Source of the DNA: PUPG01 sp041686485 | GTDB taxonomy: Bacteria; Bacteroidota; Bacteroidia; Bacteroidales; UBA7960 | DNA: 54,878 nucleotides | Reading direction: 5' to 3' | Assembly (NCBI GenBank): GCA_041686485.1 | Contig: JAWLDT010000011.1 | Span: 1-54,878, forward strand | Part shown: piece after piece, positions 25,024 through 33,413 of the stretch | How positions within the stretch are numbered: position 1 is the stretch's first letter | Layout of the letters: every line of letters starts with the position of its first letter | Notes under the pieces: generated by a model | What the model saw: the letters and a program-made list of their open reading frames with translations, nothing else | What the model was told of the DNA's origin: nothing | The model's database searches: none | Translations under genes and position numbers: made by a program

Positions 25024-26994
25024 ATGCTGTTGTCTGTCGTCATCGTCAACTACAATGTCAAGTACTTCCTGGAACAGTGTCTTTACGCTGTGTTCAAGTC
25101 AGGGGCAGATCTCAGCATGGAGGTATTTGTTGTGGACAACCACTCTGTTGACGGCTCAGTGGAGATGGTAAGGGAAAAATTTCCGCAGGTACATCTGATC
25201 GCCAACAAAGAAAACAATGGTTTCAGCCGGGCCAACAACCAGGCTATCAGAAAATCCAATGGTCGATATGTGCTGTTGCTCAACCCGGACACCGTTGTTG
25301 AGGATGACACCCTGCCCAAAGTTGTCAGTTTCATGGAAGAGCACCCGGATGCAGGCGGCCTGGGTGTGAAAATGCTTGACGGTCAGGGACGCTTTCTGCC
25401 AGAGTCGAAAAGGGGCTTACCCACTCCCGGCGTGGCTTTTTCAAAGATATTCGGGCTCTCAGCCCTTTTCCCGCGATCCAGAACATTCGCGAAATACCAT
25501 CTTGGATACCTCGACAAAGATAAAACCCACGAAGTCGAAGTGCTGTCAGGTGCGTTTATGCTTCTCCGAAAAGAAGCCCTGGAGAAAACAGGGCTTCTTG
25601 ACGAAGACTTCTTCATGTATGGCGAAGACATAGATCTTTCCCACAGGATTATGAAGGCCGGCTATAAGAATTATTACTATCCCGGTACCCGCATCATCCA
25701 TTATAAAGGAGAAAGCACAAAAAAAAGCAGCGTGAATTATGTCATGGTGTTTTACAATGCAATGGTCATTTTCGCCCGGAAACATTTTTCACAGAAAAAC
25801 GCCAGGGTATTCTCCCTGCTTATCAATGCAGCCATCTATTTCCGGGCACTGCTCGCCATCCTGTCCCGTTTTTTAAAACAGATCATATGGCCTTTAATGG
25901 ATGCTGCACTGATATTCGGGGGGTTCTACTTCCTTAAAGATTACTGGGGGCATCATGTGTTTGCCGCCGAATCGACTTACTACCCGCCTATCTTTATGCT
26001 GGTCATGGTACCTGCCTACATAATTATATGGCTATCTGCAGTTTATTTAAGCGGAGGCTATGACAAACCGGTCAGCCTGTTTCGTATCGTACGGGGTATC
26101 GGCCTGGGAACCATTGCGATCCTTGTTATTTATGCTCTTTTACCCATTCACCTCCGGTTTTCCAGGGCGCTCATATTGCTGGGAAGCTTATGGGCACTAT
26201 TCTCAATGATACTCACCCGTACCATTCATTCGCTTGTCGTAAACAAAACAATACACGTGAGTCGCTCAGCCAATAAGCGTGTCCTGATCGCCGGCGACGG
26301 AAAAGAGGCTGAACGTATCCTTTATATGCTACGCCAGGGAGGGAACACTGCCTTTATTGGCCTGGTATCCCTGCAAACAAATGGTCCGGAAAAGGAAGGA
26401 TATCTTGGCAGTATTGATCAGATACAGGAGATCATCGACATCTATCAAATCAATGAAGTGATCTTCTGTGCAGGCAACATGGCATCGCAGACCATTATCG
26501 ATCATATGTATAAATTGCAGGACAAGCAGGTGGCTTTCAAGATCGCTCCGCCCGAAAGTCTATACATCATTGGCAGCAACAGCATTGAGCCTTTTGGTGA
26601 TCTGTTCACCATCGATGTGAATGCGATCAACCTGCCTGCCAACAAACGACATAAGCGGTTACTTGATCTGCTTTTGGCCATCATCTTTCTGGTTACCGCT
26701 CCCCTGCACCTGATTTTCCAAAAAAACAGATGGGGCTTTATTAAAAACCTGCTTCTGGTCCTGATCAACAAACGTTCCTGGGTCGGCTATCACCCAAACG
26801 CAGGTACTGACAAGCTGCCCAGGCTGAAAAAAGCCATTCTTTATCCCGGCGACGCCGTGCAAAACCAAACATTACAGCCTGACACCCTGACCAACCTCAA
26901 TAACCTTTACGCCAAAGATTATAAGCCTGAAAATGACCTTCGCATTTGTATGAAGGGATACAAACACCTGGGCAGGCAAAACCCGCAGCGGTAA
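25024..26994 (+). CDS. Family 2 glycosyltransferase fused to a phosphoglycosyltransferase-like C-terminus
   Basis: A 656-residue protein in two parts. Residues 1-245 are a GT2 domain (VVIVNYNVKYFLEQCLYAVF, LLLNPDTVVEDD, DEDFFMYGEDIDLSHRIM) of the rhamnosyltransferase-like kind. From about 275 there are five membrane helices, a Rossmann-like unit (RVLIAGDGKEAERILYMLRQ) and HKRLLDLLLAIIFLV, the order seen in WbaP/WcaJ polyisoprenyl-phosphate sugar transferases. The catalytic part of that domain is decayed: the expected PGPVFFRQ..G and KFRSM blocks are absent and only NKRSWVGYHP remains of GDMSLVGPRP. It probably only glycosylates. It is coupled to recR by 5 nt, probably by chance of order. Confidence 0.8.
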   Translation: MLLSVVIVNYNVKYFLEQCLYAVFKSGADLSMEVFVVDNHSVDGSVEMVREKFPQVHLIANKENNGFSRANNQAIRKSNGRYVLLLNPDTVVEDDTLPKVVSFMEEHPDAGGLGVKMLDGQGRFLPESKRGLPTPGVAFSKIFGLSALFPRSRTFAKYHLGYLDKDKTHEVEVLSGAFMLLRKEALEKTGLLDEDFFMYGEDIDLSHRIMKAGYKNYYYPGTRIIHYKGESTKKSSVNYVMVFYNAMVIFARKHFSQKNARVFSLLINAAIYFRALLAILSRFLKQIIWPLMDAALIFGGFYFLKDYWGHHVFAAESTYYPPIFMLVMVPAYIIIWLSAVYLSGGYDKPVSLFRIVRGIGLGTIAILVIYALLPIHLRFSRALILLGSLWALFSMILTRTIHSLVVNKTIHVSRSANKRVLIAGDGKEAERILYMLRQGGNTAFIGLVSLQTNGPEKEGYLGSIDQIQEIIDIYQINEVIFCAGNMASQTIIDHMYKLQDKQVAFKIAPPESLYIIGSNSIEPFGDLFTIDVNAINLPANKRHKRLLDLLLAIIFLVTAPLHLIFQKNRWGFIKNLLLVLINKRSWVGYHPNAGTDKLPRLKKAILYPGDAVQNQTLQPDTLTNLNNLYAKDYKPENDLRICMKGYKHLGRQNPQR

Positions 26995-27101
26995 TTTTGT
27001 TTGTATAATAACGGTAGTGATCAAACCTTTTCGTATATTGTGTGTTCCAAAATATAGAAGTCTAGAAGTTAATATTTGACATTCTGAAAAAGCAATAACA
27101 T

Positions 27102-28547
27102 ATGGCACGGTTTGAATTAAAAATGCCCAAGCTGGGTGAAAGCATCACGGAAGCAACCATCACAAAATGGTTAAAAAATGTTGGCGACACGATTGAGCTG
27201 GACGACCCTATCCTGGAGCTATCCACCGATAAGGTAGATTCAGAGATCCCCAGTCCGGTGGAAGGGGTTCTGAAGGAACAATTGTTCAATGAGGGTGACA
27301 CGGCCGAGGTAGATACCGTGATTGCGATTATTGAAGTGGAGGATGAAGAAGGAGACGCCGGCGATGATGCTGACACATCTTCATCGGATGATAAAGACAA
27401 AGCCGGTCAGGCTCCGGAAGCAAAAGAAGATAGTGACCAGTCTCAACCTGATGCTAGTGACCAGTCTCAACCTGATGCTAGTGACCAGTCTCAACCTGAT
27501 GCTGAAGCAGCGGCTAAAACAGCTGAAACAACAAGTGAAACCACCGGTTCGACCCCTGCGGGCAAAAAAGGGGAAAGCGGCCGTTTCTACTCTCCGCTGG
27601 TCCGCAGCATTGCCATGGAAGAAAATATCCCGATGGAAGAGCTGGAAACCATTCCCGGAACAGGTAAGAACAATCGTCTGACCAAGGATGACCTGCTGGC
27701 CTATTTGAAAAAACGCAAGGAACAGCCAGCCGCAGAACCTTCTGCCAAAAAAGAAAAAAGTGCTGCTCCAAAAGCCGAACAGGCTACTCCGAAGTCAGAA
27801 ACAAAACAAGTACAAAAACCGGACATATATGTCGGCGAACAGGATGAGGTTGTCGAAATGGATCGCATGCGCAAGCTGATTGCCGATCATATGGTAATGT
27901 CTGAGGATACCTCCGTACACATCACCCTGTTCAGGGAGGTTGACATGACCAATGTAGTGCAGTGGCGCAACAAAAATAAGAAGATCGTCCAGGAAAGGGA
28001 GCAGGAAAAACTGACGTTCACGCCGGTGTTTATTGATGCTGTTGCCAAAGCCCTGCGCGATTATCCGATGGTTAATGTATCATTAGACGGATACAAGATC
28101 ATCAAGCGCAAAAACATCAATGTGGGGATGGCCACTGCCCTCTCCGATGGCAACCTGATTGTGCCGGTGATCAAAAATGCCGACCATAAAAGCTTGTTGG
28201 GCATTATGAAAGAGGTCAATGACCTGGCAACAAGAGCCAGAAACAGCAAGCTGAAGCCAGAGGAGATTCAGGGTGGTACTTTCTCGGTAACCAATTTCGG
28301 AACCTTTGGCGCCACCATGGGCACCCCGATTATTAATCAACCGCAGGTTGCCATTCTTGGTGTCGGCCTGATCCAGAAAAAGCCCGTAGTCATTGAAGGG
28401 CCTGATGGGGACAGCATTGGTATAAGGCCACGTATGGATCTTTCGCTGGCATGTGACCACCGTATTGTAGATGGTGCACTTGGAGGCATGTTCTTGCAGA
28501 AGGTTGCAGAGTACCTTGAAAACTTTGATGTCAACCAGAAAATCTAA
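27102..28547 (+). CDS. 2-oxo acid dehydrogenase E2 component (dihydrolipoamide acyltransferase)
   Basis: The lipoyl-bearing core enzyme of a 2-oxoacid dehydrogenase complex. The 481-residue protein has a lipoyl domain (1-78; lipoyl Lys44 in STDKVDSEIP), an acidic linker with three SDQSQPDA repeats, a peripheral-subunit-binding domain (about 163-205, SPLVRSIAMEENIPMEELET), a second linker, and the acyltransferase domain ending DHRIVDGALGG with catalytic His453 and Asp457. No E1 or E3 gene is adjacent. Bacteroidota homologues of this form usually belong to the branched-chain complex, but the substrate is not decided here. Confidence 0.92.
   Translation: MARFELKMPKLGESITEATITKWLKNVGDTIELDDPILELSTDKVDSEIPSPVEGVLKEQLFNEGDTAEVDTVIAIIEVEDEEGDAGDDADTSSSDDKDKAGQAPEAKEDSDQSQPDASDQSQPDASDQSQPDAEAAAKTAETTSETTGSTPAGKKGESGRFYSPLVRSIAMEENIPMEELETIPGTGKNNRLTKDDLLAYLKKRKEQPAAEPSAKKEKSAAPKAEQATPKSETKQVQKPDIYVGEQDEVVEMDRMRKLIADHMVMSEDTSVHITLFREVDMTNVVQWRNKNKKIVQEREQEKLTFTPVFIDAVAKALRDYPMVNVSLDGYKIIKRKNINVGMATALSDGNLIVPVIKNADHKSLLGIMKEVNDLATRARNSKLKPEEIQGGTFSVTNFGTFGATMGTPIINQPQVAILGVGLIQKKPVVIEGPDGDSIGIRPRMDLSLACDHRIVDGALGGMFLQKVAEYLENFDVNQKI
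27432..27503 (+). repeat. Three perfect 24-bp repeats in the E2 linker
   Basis: The 24-nt unit starting AGTGACCAGTCTCAACCTGA occurs three times in a row with no difference, even at silent positions, coding for SDQSQPDA each time. It lengthens the flexible linker after the lipoyl domain. Exact identity points to recent expansion by slippage. Confidence 0.9.
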
Positions 28548-28694
28548 AAGAAGGTGTCATCCCTGCTACCGCTTGACCAATGCTTTCGGACAGTCCGGCT
28601 AAAATCCACTATGGCGGGTAAATAAAGTCGAATAAAAAGGGATTTATTGTATCTTCGCAGAAATACATTCTGACATTACGACAATAACTTTCTT

Positions 28695-29525
28695 ATGGAA
28701 CTGAACCTTACCCGCCCCCTGGCCTTTTTTGACCTTGAAACCACAGGCACCAATGTGGTAAAAGACCGCATTGTGGAAATCAGCATCTATAAAATCCTGC
28801 CGGGCGGTCACAACGAATCGCTAACACGCCTGGTTAATCCAACCATTCCTATACCTGAGGAGGCCAGTGACATTCACGGGATCACTGATAATGATGTCGC
28901 AGATGCACCGACGTTTGAACAGTTGGCGCCCACGCTCGACAAGTTTATGCACAACTGTGACCTGGCCGGATACAACTCCAACAAGTTTGATGTGCCAATG
29001 CTCATCGAAGAGTTTTTGCGCTGCGGGATACAGTTTGACATCAAGAAACGCAGACTGATCGATGTGCAGAACATTTTCCATAAGATGGAGCCCAGGAATC
29101 TCCGCGCGGCTTATAAATTCTACTGTGGGAAGGATCTGACAGACGCCCATGCCGCAGAAGCAGATACCAAAGCAACCTATGAAATCCTGCTTGCCCAGAT
29201 ACAGCGTTACGAAGGCATGAATTACGAAGATCGTGACGGACGTGTCACACAGCCCATCAAGAACGATGTGCAAGCATTGTATGAATTTTCTTATAACCAC
29301 AGGAATGCCGATCTGGTCGGGCATATCGGCTATAACAAAGAGGGCAAAGAGATTTTTAACTTCGGTAAGTATAAAGGCAGGACAGTAGAAGACGTCTTTA
29401 AAAAAGAACCACAATATTTTGACTGGATGATGAAAGCAGATTTTCCCCTATCCACCAAAAACATCATTCAATCAATCATCCTTCGGGGGTATGATAAAGG
29501 GAATTCCATTATCAAAGACCTGTAG
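28695..29525 (+). CDS. DnaQ-like 3'-5' exonuclease
   Basis: A 276-residue DEDD exonuclease. ExoI is FFDLETTGTNVVKDRIVEIS, ExoII lies around LAGYNSNKFDVPMLIEEF, and ExoIII is DAHAAEADTKATYEILLAQI with the conserved His and Asp. After the exonuclease domain (about 1-175) a C-terminal unit carries FGKYKGRTVEDVFKKEPQYF and DWM, a motif found at the ends of exonuclease X-type and DUF3820-like proteins. It may be a free exonuclease for repair or proofreading and is not a polymerase epsilon subunit for certain. FAH follows after 6 nt, and a TATCTTCG box lies upstream. Confidence 0.88.
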   Translation: MELNLTRPLAFFDLETTGTNVVKDRIVEISIYKILPGGHNESLTRLVNPTIPIPEEASDIHGITDNDVADAPTFEQLAPTLDKFMHNCDLAGYNSNKFDVPMLIEEFLRCGIQFDIKKRRLIDVQNIFHKMEPRNLRAAYKFYCGKDLTDAHAAEADTKATYEILLAQIQRYEGMNYEDRDGRVTQPIKNDVQALYEFSYNHRNADLVGHIGYNKEGKEIFNFGKYKGRTVEDVFKKEPQYFDWMMKADFPLSTKNIIQSIILRGYDKGNSIIKDL

Positions 29526-29531
29526 GTATTT

Positions 29532-30143
29532 ATGAAAATTATATGTATCGGCCGGAATTATCATGACCATGCAGCTGAAATGGGTGAAGAGGTCCATCGC
29601 ATGCCGTTGATGTTCATGAAACCGGAAACAGCCCTTATCAAGGCAAGGCTGCCCTTTTTCTACCCCGACTTTTCCAATGATATCCATTACGAGGCGGAGC
29701 TGGTGCTCAGGATCTGCAAGCTCGGAAAACATATCCAAACACGCTTTGCACATACTTACTACCAGGAGGTAGCGGTAGGTTTGGATTTCACAGCCAGGGA
29801 TTTGCAGCAGCAATGTAAAGAGGCCGGACATCCCTGGGAAATTGCCAAATCATTCGACGGATCGGCTGCCGTGAGCAGTTTTGTGCCCCTGGATAGCCTT
29901 ACAAACCGGGAAAATATTGCCTTTTCATTACAAAAGAATGGCGAAGTGGTTCAGAAAGCCCACTCCGGGATGATGATACACCACTTTGATGAGCTGATTT
30001 CCCTTGTATCTCAATTTTTTACCCTCAAGATGGGCGACTACATTTTTACCGGTACGCCAGCGGGCGTAGGACCTGTAAAGACCGGCGACAAACTGGAAGC
30101 TTTCCTGGAAGAGAAAAAAATGCTACAGGTGTTCATCAAATAA
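29532..30143 (+). CDS. Fumarylacetoacetate hydrolase family protein
   Basis: A 203-residue protein of the short FAH family. Visible are KIICIGRNYHDHAAEMGEE, PLMFMKPETAL, the metal-binding Glu pair in IHYEAELVLRI, the GLDFTARDLQQQ motif and the C-terminal GDYIFTGTPAGVGPVKTGD. Family members include acylpyruvases and oxaloacetate decarboxylases or tautomerases; the short length and GRNY start fit acylpyruvase-like enzymes. The substrate is unproven. It is probably co-transcribed with the exonuclease. Confidence 0.88.
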   Translation: MKIICIGRNYHDHAAEMGEEVHRMPLMFMKPETALIKARLPFFYPDFSNDIHYEAELVLRICKLGKHIQTRFAHTYYQEVAVGLDFTARDLQQQCKEAGHPWEIAKSFDGSAAVSSFVPLDSLTNRENIAFSLQKNGEVVQKAHSGMMIHHFDELISLVSQFFTLKMGDYIFTGTPAGVGPVKTGDKLEAFLEEKKMLQVFIK

Positions 30144-30177
30144 TTGCCCTGTTTGCTAAAACAAATCACTATTTTTG
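30144..30177 (+). promoter_or_regulatory. Candidate promoter of the RlmI-type gene
   Basis: TATTTTTG at 30170-30177 fits the -7 consensus TAnnTTTG. A TTG at 30144-30146 lies 23 nt before it, at the long end of the accepted spacing. The gene starts at 30218. Confidence 0.3.
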
Positions 30178-30217
30178 CCTCGTTTTCACGCTCACCTGTA
30201 AAATTGGTTTATGCGTT

Positions 30218-31417
30218 ATGTCGACTACATTGAAGATCATCCTTAAATCCGGAAAAGATGATGCTGTCAGGCGTTTTCACCCATGGATATTTAGCGGTGC
30301 CATCAAAAAGATGGAAGGAGCCGCCAGAAACGGTGGTTATGCTGAGGTCTTTTCCAACAAAGACGAGTATCTGGGTTGCGGGATCTACCAGGATGCCACC
30401 ATTGCCGTTAGATTACTGGCTTTTACCCCTGAGCGGCCGGAATCTTTTGGGCCGGAATTTTGGTATGACAAGCTGAAGAATGCCTGGCAACTCCGGGCCC
30501 AGTCGGGATTGACCGGCAACAGCAGCACCAATGTTTACCGTCTGACACATGGCGAGGGAGATCACGTACCTGGCCTTATTATCGACCATTACGACGGTCT
30601 CCTTGTCATACAGATCCATGCTACCGGCCTGTACAATTATATCACGCATATTGCTGATGCCCTGAAAAGCCTTTACGGCAGCCACCTTAAAGGCATTTAC
30701 GATAAAAGCCGTGAAACCCTTCCTGACCTTTTCTGGAACCAGCTTCCTCAGGAAGCTGGTTTCTCCAACGAACATGTTTCAGAAATAGAAGTGCTGGAGA
30801 ACAATCACCGTTTCCTTGTTGATATTAAGAAAGGTCAGAAAACCGGTTTTTTTATTGACCAGCGTGATAACAGACAGCTCCTCACCCACTATTGTCAGGG
30901 GAAAAAAGTGCTGAACACCTTCTCCTACAGTGGCGGATTTTCGGTATATGCCCTACGGGCAGGCGCTTCCGAAGTGCATTCACTCGATAGCTCTGCCAGG
31001 GCCATTGAGCTCCTCGAACAAAACCTGACCCGCAATTTTAATGATGTTAATCACCATAGCATTACGGACGACGCTTTGAAATACCTGCGTCAGACTGATG
31101 AAAATTATGATGTGATTGTACTTGATCCACCGGCATACGCCAAGCATCAGCACGTCAAGCACAAAGCTGTTCAGGGATATAAACGGCTAAACCTGGAAGC
31201 CATGAAAAAGATTGCCATGGGTGGCATCCTGTTCACCTTTAGCTGTTCACAAGTAGTCGACACCAGACTGTTTTATGATACGATAACGGCTGCCGCCATA
31301 CTGGCTGGTCGTAATGTAAGGGTATTGCACCGCCTTTCTCAGCCGGCTGACCATCCGGTGAATATCTTTCACCCTGAAGGACAATACCTGAAAGGTTTGG
31401 TATTGCGGGTGGATTAA
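30218..31417 (+). CDS. Class I rRNA methyltransferase, RlmI/RlmK-type
   Basis: A 399-residue SAM-dependent methyltransferase. Residues 1-80 form a PUA domain (RRFHPWIFSGAIKKMEG, then YAEVFSNKDEYLGCGIY). A central EEHAD-like region has LTHGEGDHVPGLIIDHYDG, and the Rossmann methyltransferase has LNTFSYSGGFSVYALRAGAS, the acidic HSLDSS, and VLDPPAYAKH. This is the build of RlmI, which makes m5C1962 in 23S rRNA. It is followed at once by the heptamer repeat array. Confidence 0.9.
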   Translation: MSTTLKIILKSGKDDAVRRFHPWIFSGAIKKMEGAARNGGYAEVFSNKDEYLGCGIYQDATIAVRLLAFTPERPESFGPEFWYDKLKNAWQLRAQSGLTGNSSTNVYRLTHGEGDHVPGLIIDHYDGLLVIQIHATGLYNYITHIADALKSLYGSHLKGIYDKSRETLPDLFWNQLPQEAGFSNEHVSEIEVLENNHRFLVDIKKGQKTGFFIDQRDNRQLLTHYCQGKKVLNTFSYSGGFSVYALRAGASEVHSLDSSARAIELLEQNLTRNFNDVNHHSITDDALKYLRQTDENYDVIVLDPPAYAKHQHVKHKAVQGYKRLNLEAMKKIAMGGILFTFSCSQVVDTRLFYDTITAAAILAGRNVRVLHRLSQPADHPVNIFHPEGQYLKGLVLRVD

Positions 31418-31585
31418 CGGTGAACGGTGAACGGTGAACGGTGAACGGTGAACAGTGAACGGTGAACGGTGAACGGTGAACGGTGAACAGTGAACGGTGA
31501 ACAGTGAACGGTGAACGGTGAACGGTGAACGGTGAACGGTGAACAGTGAACAGTGAACAGTGAACAGTGAACGGTGAACGGTAAA
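31418..31585. repeat. 7-nt tandem repeat array (23 units plus one degenerate)
   Basis: Directly after the TAA of the methyltransferase gene, the heptamer CRGTGAA repeats 23 times without a break (31418-31578), with 16 CGGTGAA and 7 CAGTGAA units. A degenerate unit CGGTAAA follows. Runs of the A variant cluster at 31544-31571, as expected from slippage. Both strands are open in some frames (SPFTVHR repeats on the minus strand), but nothing suggests a real gene. Confidence 0.95.
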
Positions 31586-31672
31586 GGTAGCTGGAAGCTC
31601 GAAGCTGGAAGCTGGAAGGAAGAAGAAAATAGCTGGAAGGAAGAAAGGTCGGAAGGTCGAAATGTGGAGAAG
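31574..31672. repeat. 99-nt direct repeat, left copy
   Basis: Identical over 99 nt to 31773-31871. It begins in the last heptamer unit and continues through a purine-rich stretch with AGCTGGAAG, GGAAGGAAGAA and GGTCGAAATGTGGAGAAG. It ends exactly at the first N of the gap. Confidence 0.95.
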
Positions 31673-31772
31673 NNNNNNNNNNNNNNNNNNNNNNNNNNNN
31701 NNNNNNNNNNNNNNNNNNNNNNNNNNNNNNNNNNNNNNNNNNNNNNNNNNNNNNNNNNNNNNNNNNNNNNNN
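31673..31772. other. Assembly gap of exactly 100 N
   Basis: A run of exactly 100 unknown bases, the usual placeholder for a scaffold join of unknown size. The last 99 known bases before it are repeated as the first 99 after it. Confidence 0.99.
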
Positions 31773-31871
31773 GTGAACGGTAAAGGTAGCTGGAAGCTCG
31801 AAGCTGGAAGCTGGAAGGAAGAAGAAAATAGCTGGAAGGAAGAAAGGTCGGAAGGTCGAAATGTGGAGAAG
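31773..31871. repeat. 99-nt direct repeat, right copy
   Basis: Identical to 31574-31672 and starting with the first base after the gap. Together the two copies are a suffix-prefix overlap of the flanking contigs. Part of the same sequence recurs at the right end of the window. Confidence 0.95.
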
Positions 31872-31877
31872 TCTCAC

Positions 31878-31925
31878 ATTTAGACTTTTAGACGTTTTGT
31901 CTTTTAGACATTTCGACTTTTCGTC
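31878..31925. repeat. 8-nt degenerate tandem repeat (6 units)
   Basis: Six consecutive octamers (ATTTAGAC, TTTTAGAC, GTTTTGTC, TTTTAGAC, ATTTCGAC, TTTTCGTC) follow the right repeat copy. ACATTTCGAC at 31908-31917 is the exact inverse of GTCGAAATGT at 31855-31864, so the block can fold into a large hairpin. It ends 22 nt before the MATE start. Confidence 0.75.
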
Positions 31926-31947
31926 CTTTTTCCAAAATTACAAACAG

Positions 31948-33300
31948 ATGAAAGCGGGGAGCGTTTTCATGCAGGCAGACAATACATACAAAAGCATCTG
32001 GCGGGTTTCATATCCCATTATCATCGGGCTGATGGCCCAAAACATCATGGTTGCCATCGACACGGCCTTCCTTGGCAGGCTCGGGGAGATCACCCTGGGT
32101 GCATCAGCCATTGGCAGCCTCTTCTACCTTTGTCTCGTGATGCTGGGTACCGGGTTCTCAGTCGGGTTACAGATCGTTATTGGCAGACGTAACGGCGAAG
32201 GAAGGTTTCAGCAGATCGGGATGGTTTTCGATCATGCCGTCTATTTTATGATTGCCCTGGCAGGCCTGTTGTTTGTATTTCTAAGCTTCCTGGCACCGGC
32301 ATTTCTTGAATGGTTTCTGCAATCAGAAGGCGTACTGGCAGAAAGCCTGACTTACCTCAGCTACAGGCGTTTTGGCTTGTTCTTTGGATTCCTGGTGTTG
32401 ACATTTAACGGTTTTTATATAGGCATCACCCGGACGCGGATGCTGATCGCCAGCACCAGTGTTATGGCGGCCATCAACATTGTCGTGGATTATGTCCTGA
32501 TATTTGGTCATCTCGGAATGCCTGCCATGGGAATCGCCGGTGCAGCCATAGCGACCAATATAGCAGAATTGGCAACCTTTCTCTTTTTCCTCTTGTTATC
32601 TTTCAGAAACAACAACCTGCAATTTTTCCAGCTGCTTAGGTTTCACAGACCAAATTGGCTACGCTACCGACCCCTGCTGCAAGTAGCCGTACCGGTAATG
32701 TTTCAGTATTTCCTCTCATTTGCGGCCTGGTTTATTTTCTTCATGGTCATTGAACAGATCGGTGAAACGGCACTGGCCGCTTCCAACATCACAAGAAGTT
32801 TTTATATGCTGCTGATGATCCCTGTCTGGGGTCTCAGTTCGGCCACAAATACCCTTGTAAGCAATATTATCGGTCAGGGCCGAAGCCACGAAGTCATACC
32901 CCTGATCAAAAAAGTCTTGATGATCAGTCTTGGGCTTATGCTTGTCCTTATACAAATCAACATTTTTATCCCTTCACGGGTAGCCGCCTTGTTTACAGAA
33001 GAAGCACACCTTATAGAAGCGGCTTTACCGCTTCTGCGAGTGATTATACTGGCGCTGATTGCTTTTTCGACCGGCATGATCCTCTTCAGCGGCCTATCTG
33101 GTACAGGAAAAACCAATGTGGCATTATTCATAGAAATTATCTCCATAACCATTTACCTTACATCCGCGTTTGTGTTGGCTGTATACTTTGAAGCGTCCGC
33201 ACCGGTAGTATGGTTTGTCGAAGTAATCTACTTTTCCATGCTTGGTCTGGGGTCGCTGGTGTACCTGAAATCGGGTAAATGGAAAGTCATATCGGTATAG
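31948..33300 (+). CDS. MATE family efflux transporter
   Basis: A 450-residue inner-membrane antiporter that expels drugs or cations using an ion gradient. About 12 helices are visible, with the typical opening SIWRVSYPIIIGLMAQNIMV then AIDTAFLGRLGE, an internal second half starting VAVPVMFQYFLSF, and NTLVSNIIGQGR. I chose ATG 31948 (MKAGSVF). ATG 31969 (MQADNTYK), with GGGGAG upstream, is equally possible. An open reading back to 31861 runs into repeat sequence and is not credible. The gene's own promoter may lie in or beside the repeat block. Confidence 0.92.
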   Translation: MKAGSVFMQADNTYKSIWRVSYPIIIGLMAQNIMVAIDTAFLGRLGEITLGASAIGSLFYLCLVMLGTGFSVGLQIVIGRRNGEGRFQQIGMVFDHAVYFMIALAGLLFVFLSFLAPAFLEWFLQSEGVLAESLTYLSYRRFGLFFGFLVLTFNGFYIGITRTRMLIASTSVMAAINIVVDYVLIFGHLGMPAMGIAGAAIATNIAELATFLFFLLLSFRNNNLQFFQLLRFHRPNWLRYRPLLQVAVPVMFQYFLSFAAWFIFFMVIEQIGETALAASNITRSFYMLLMIPVWGLSSATNTLVSNIIGQGRSHEVIPLIKKVLMISLGLMLVLIQINIFIPSRVAALFTEEAHLIEAALPLLRVIILALIAFSTGMILFSGLSGTGKTNVALFIEIISITIYLTSAFVLAVYFEASAPVVWFVEVIYFSMLGLGSLVYLKSGKWKVISV

Positions 33301-33366
33301 GATGATGGCAGATAGGATAACATGTGCTGTATTTCAATACTCATAGACTTTTCACACATTATTATG

Positions 33367-33374
33367 TATATTTG
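33367..33374 (+). promoter_or_regulatory. Candidate -7 box of the GH3 fusion gene
   Basis: TATATTTG matches TAnnTTTG. It lies 40 nt before the ATG at 33414. No clear TTTG is found at the right distance upstream. Confidence 0.3.
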
Positions 33375-33413
33375 CATGAGCTATCAATAATGTTTTGTTT
33401 TTCTGTTATTACC

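Noticed and set aside
31418..31585. CRISPR-like repeat
   Set aside because: Units of 7 nt stand head to tail with no spacers and no cas genes nearby. This is a simple tandem array.
31239..31877. Long minus-strand reading frame with repeated SPFTVHR units
   Set aside because: It is the reverse reading of the heptamer array, runs through the 100-N gap and overlaps the methyltransferase gene. The repeat period of 7 alone explains the open frame.
31861..31947. Longer N-terminus of the MATE transporter
   Set aside because: This stretch is repeat sequence shared with the gap flank and octamer array and does not resemble MATE N-termini.
33324..33413. Extra 30-residue N-terminus of the GH3 fusion
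   Set aside because: The signal peptide begins at the ATG at 33414, and the upstream stretch contains a TATATTTG promoter box.
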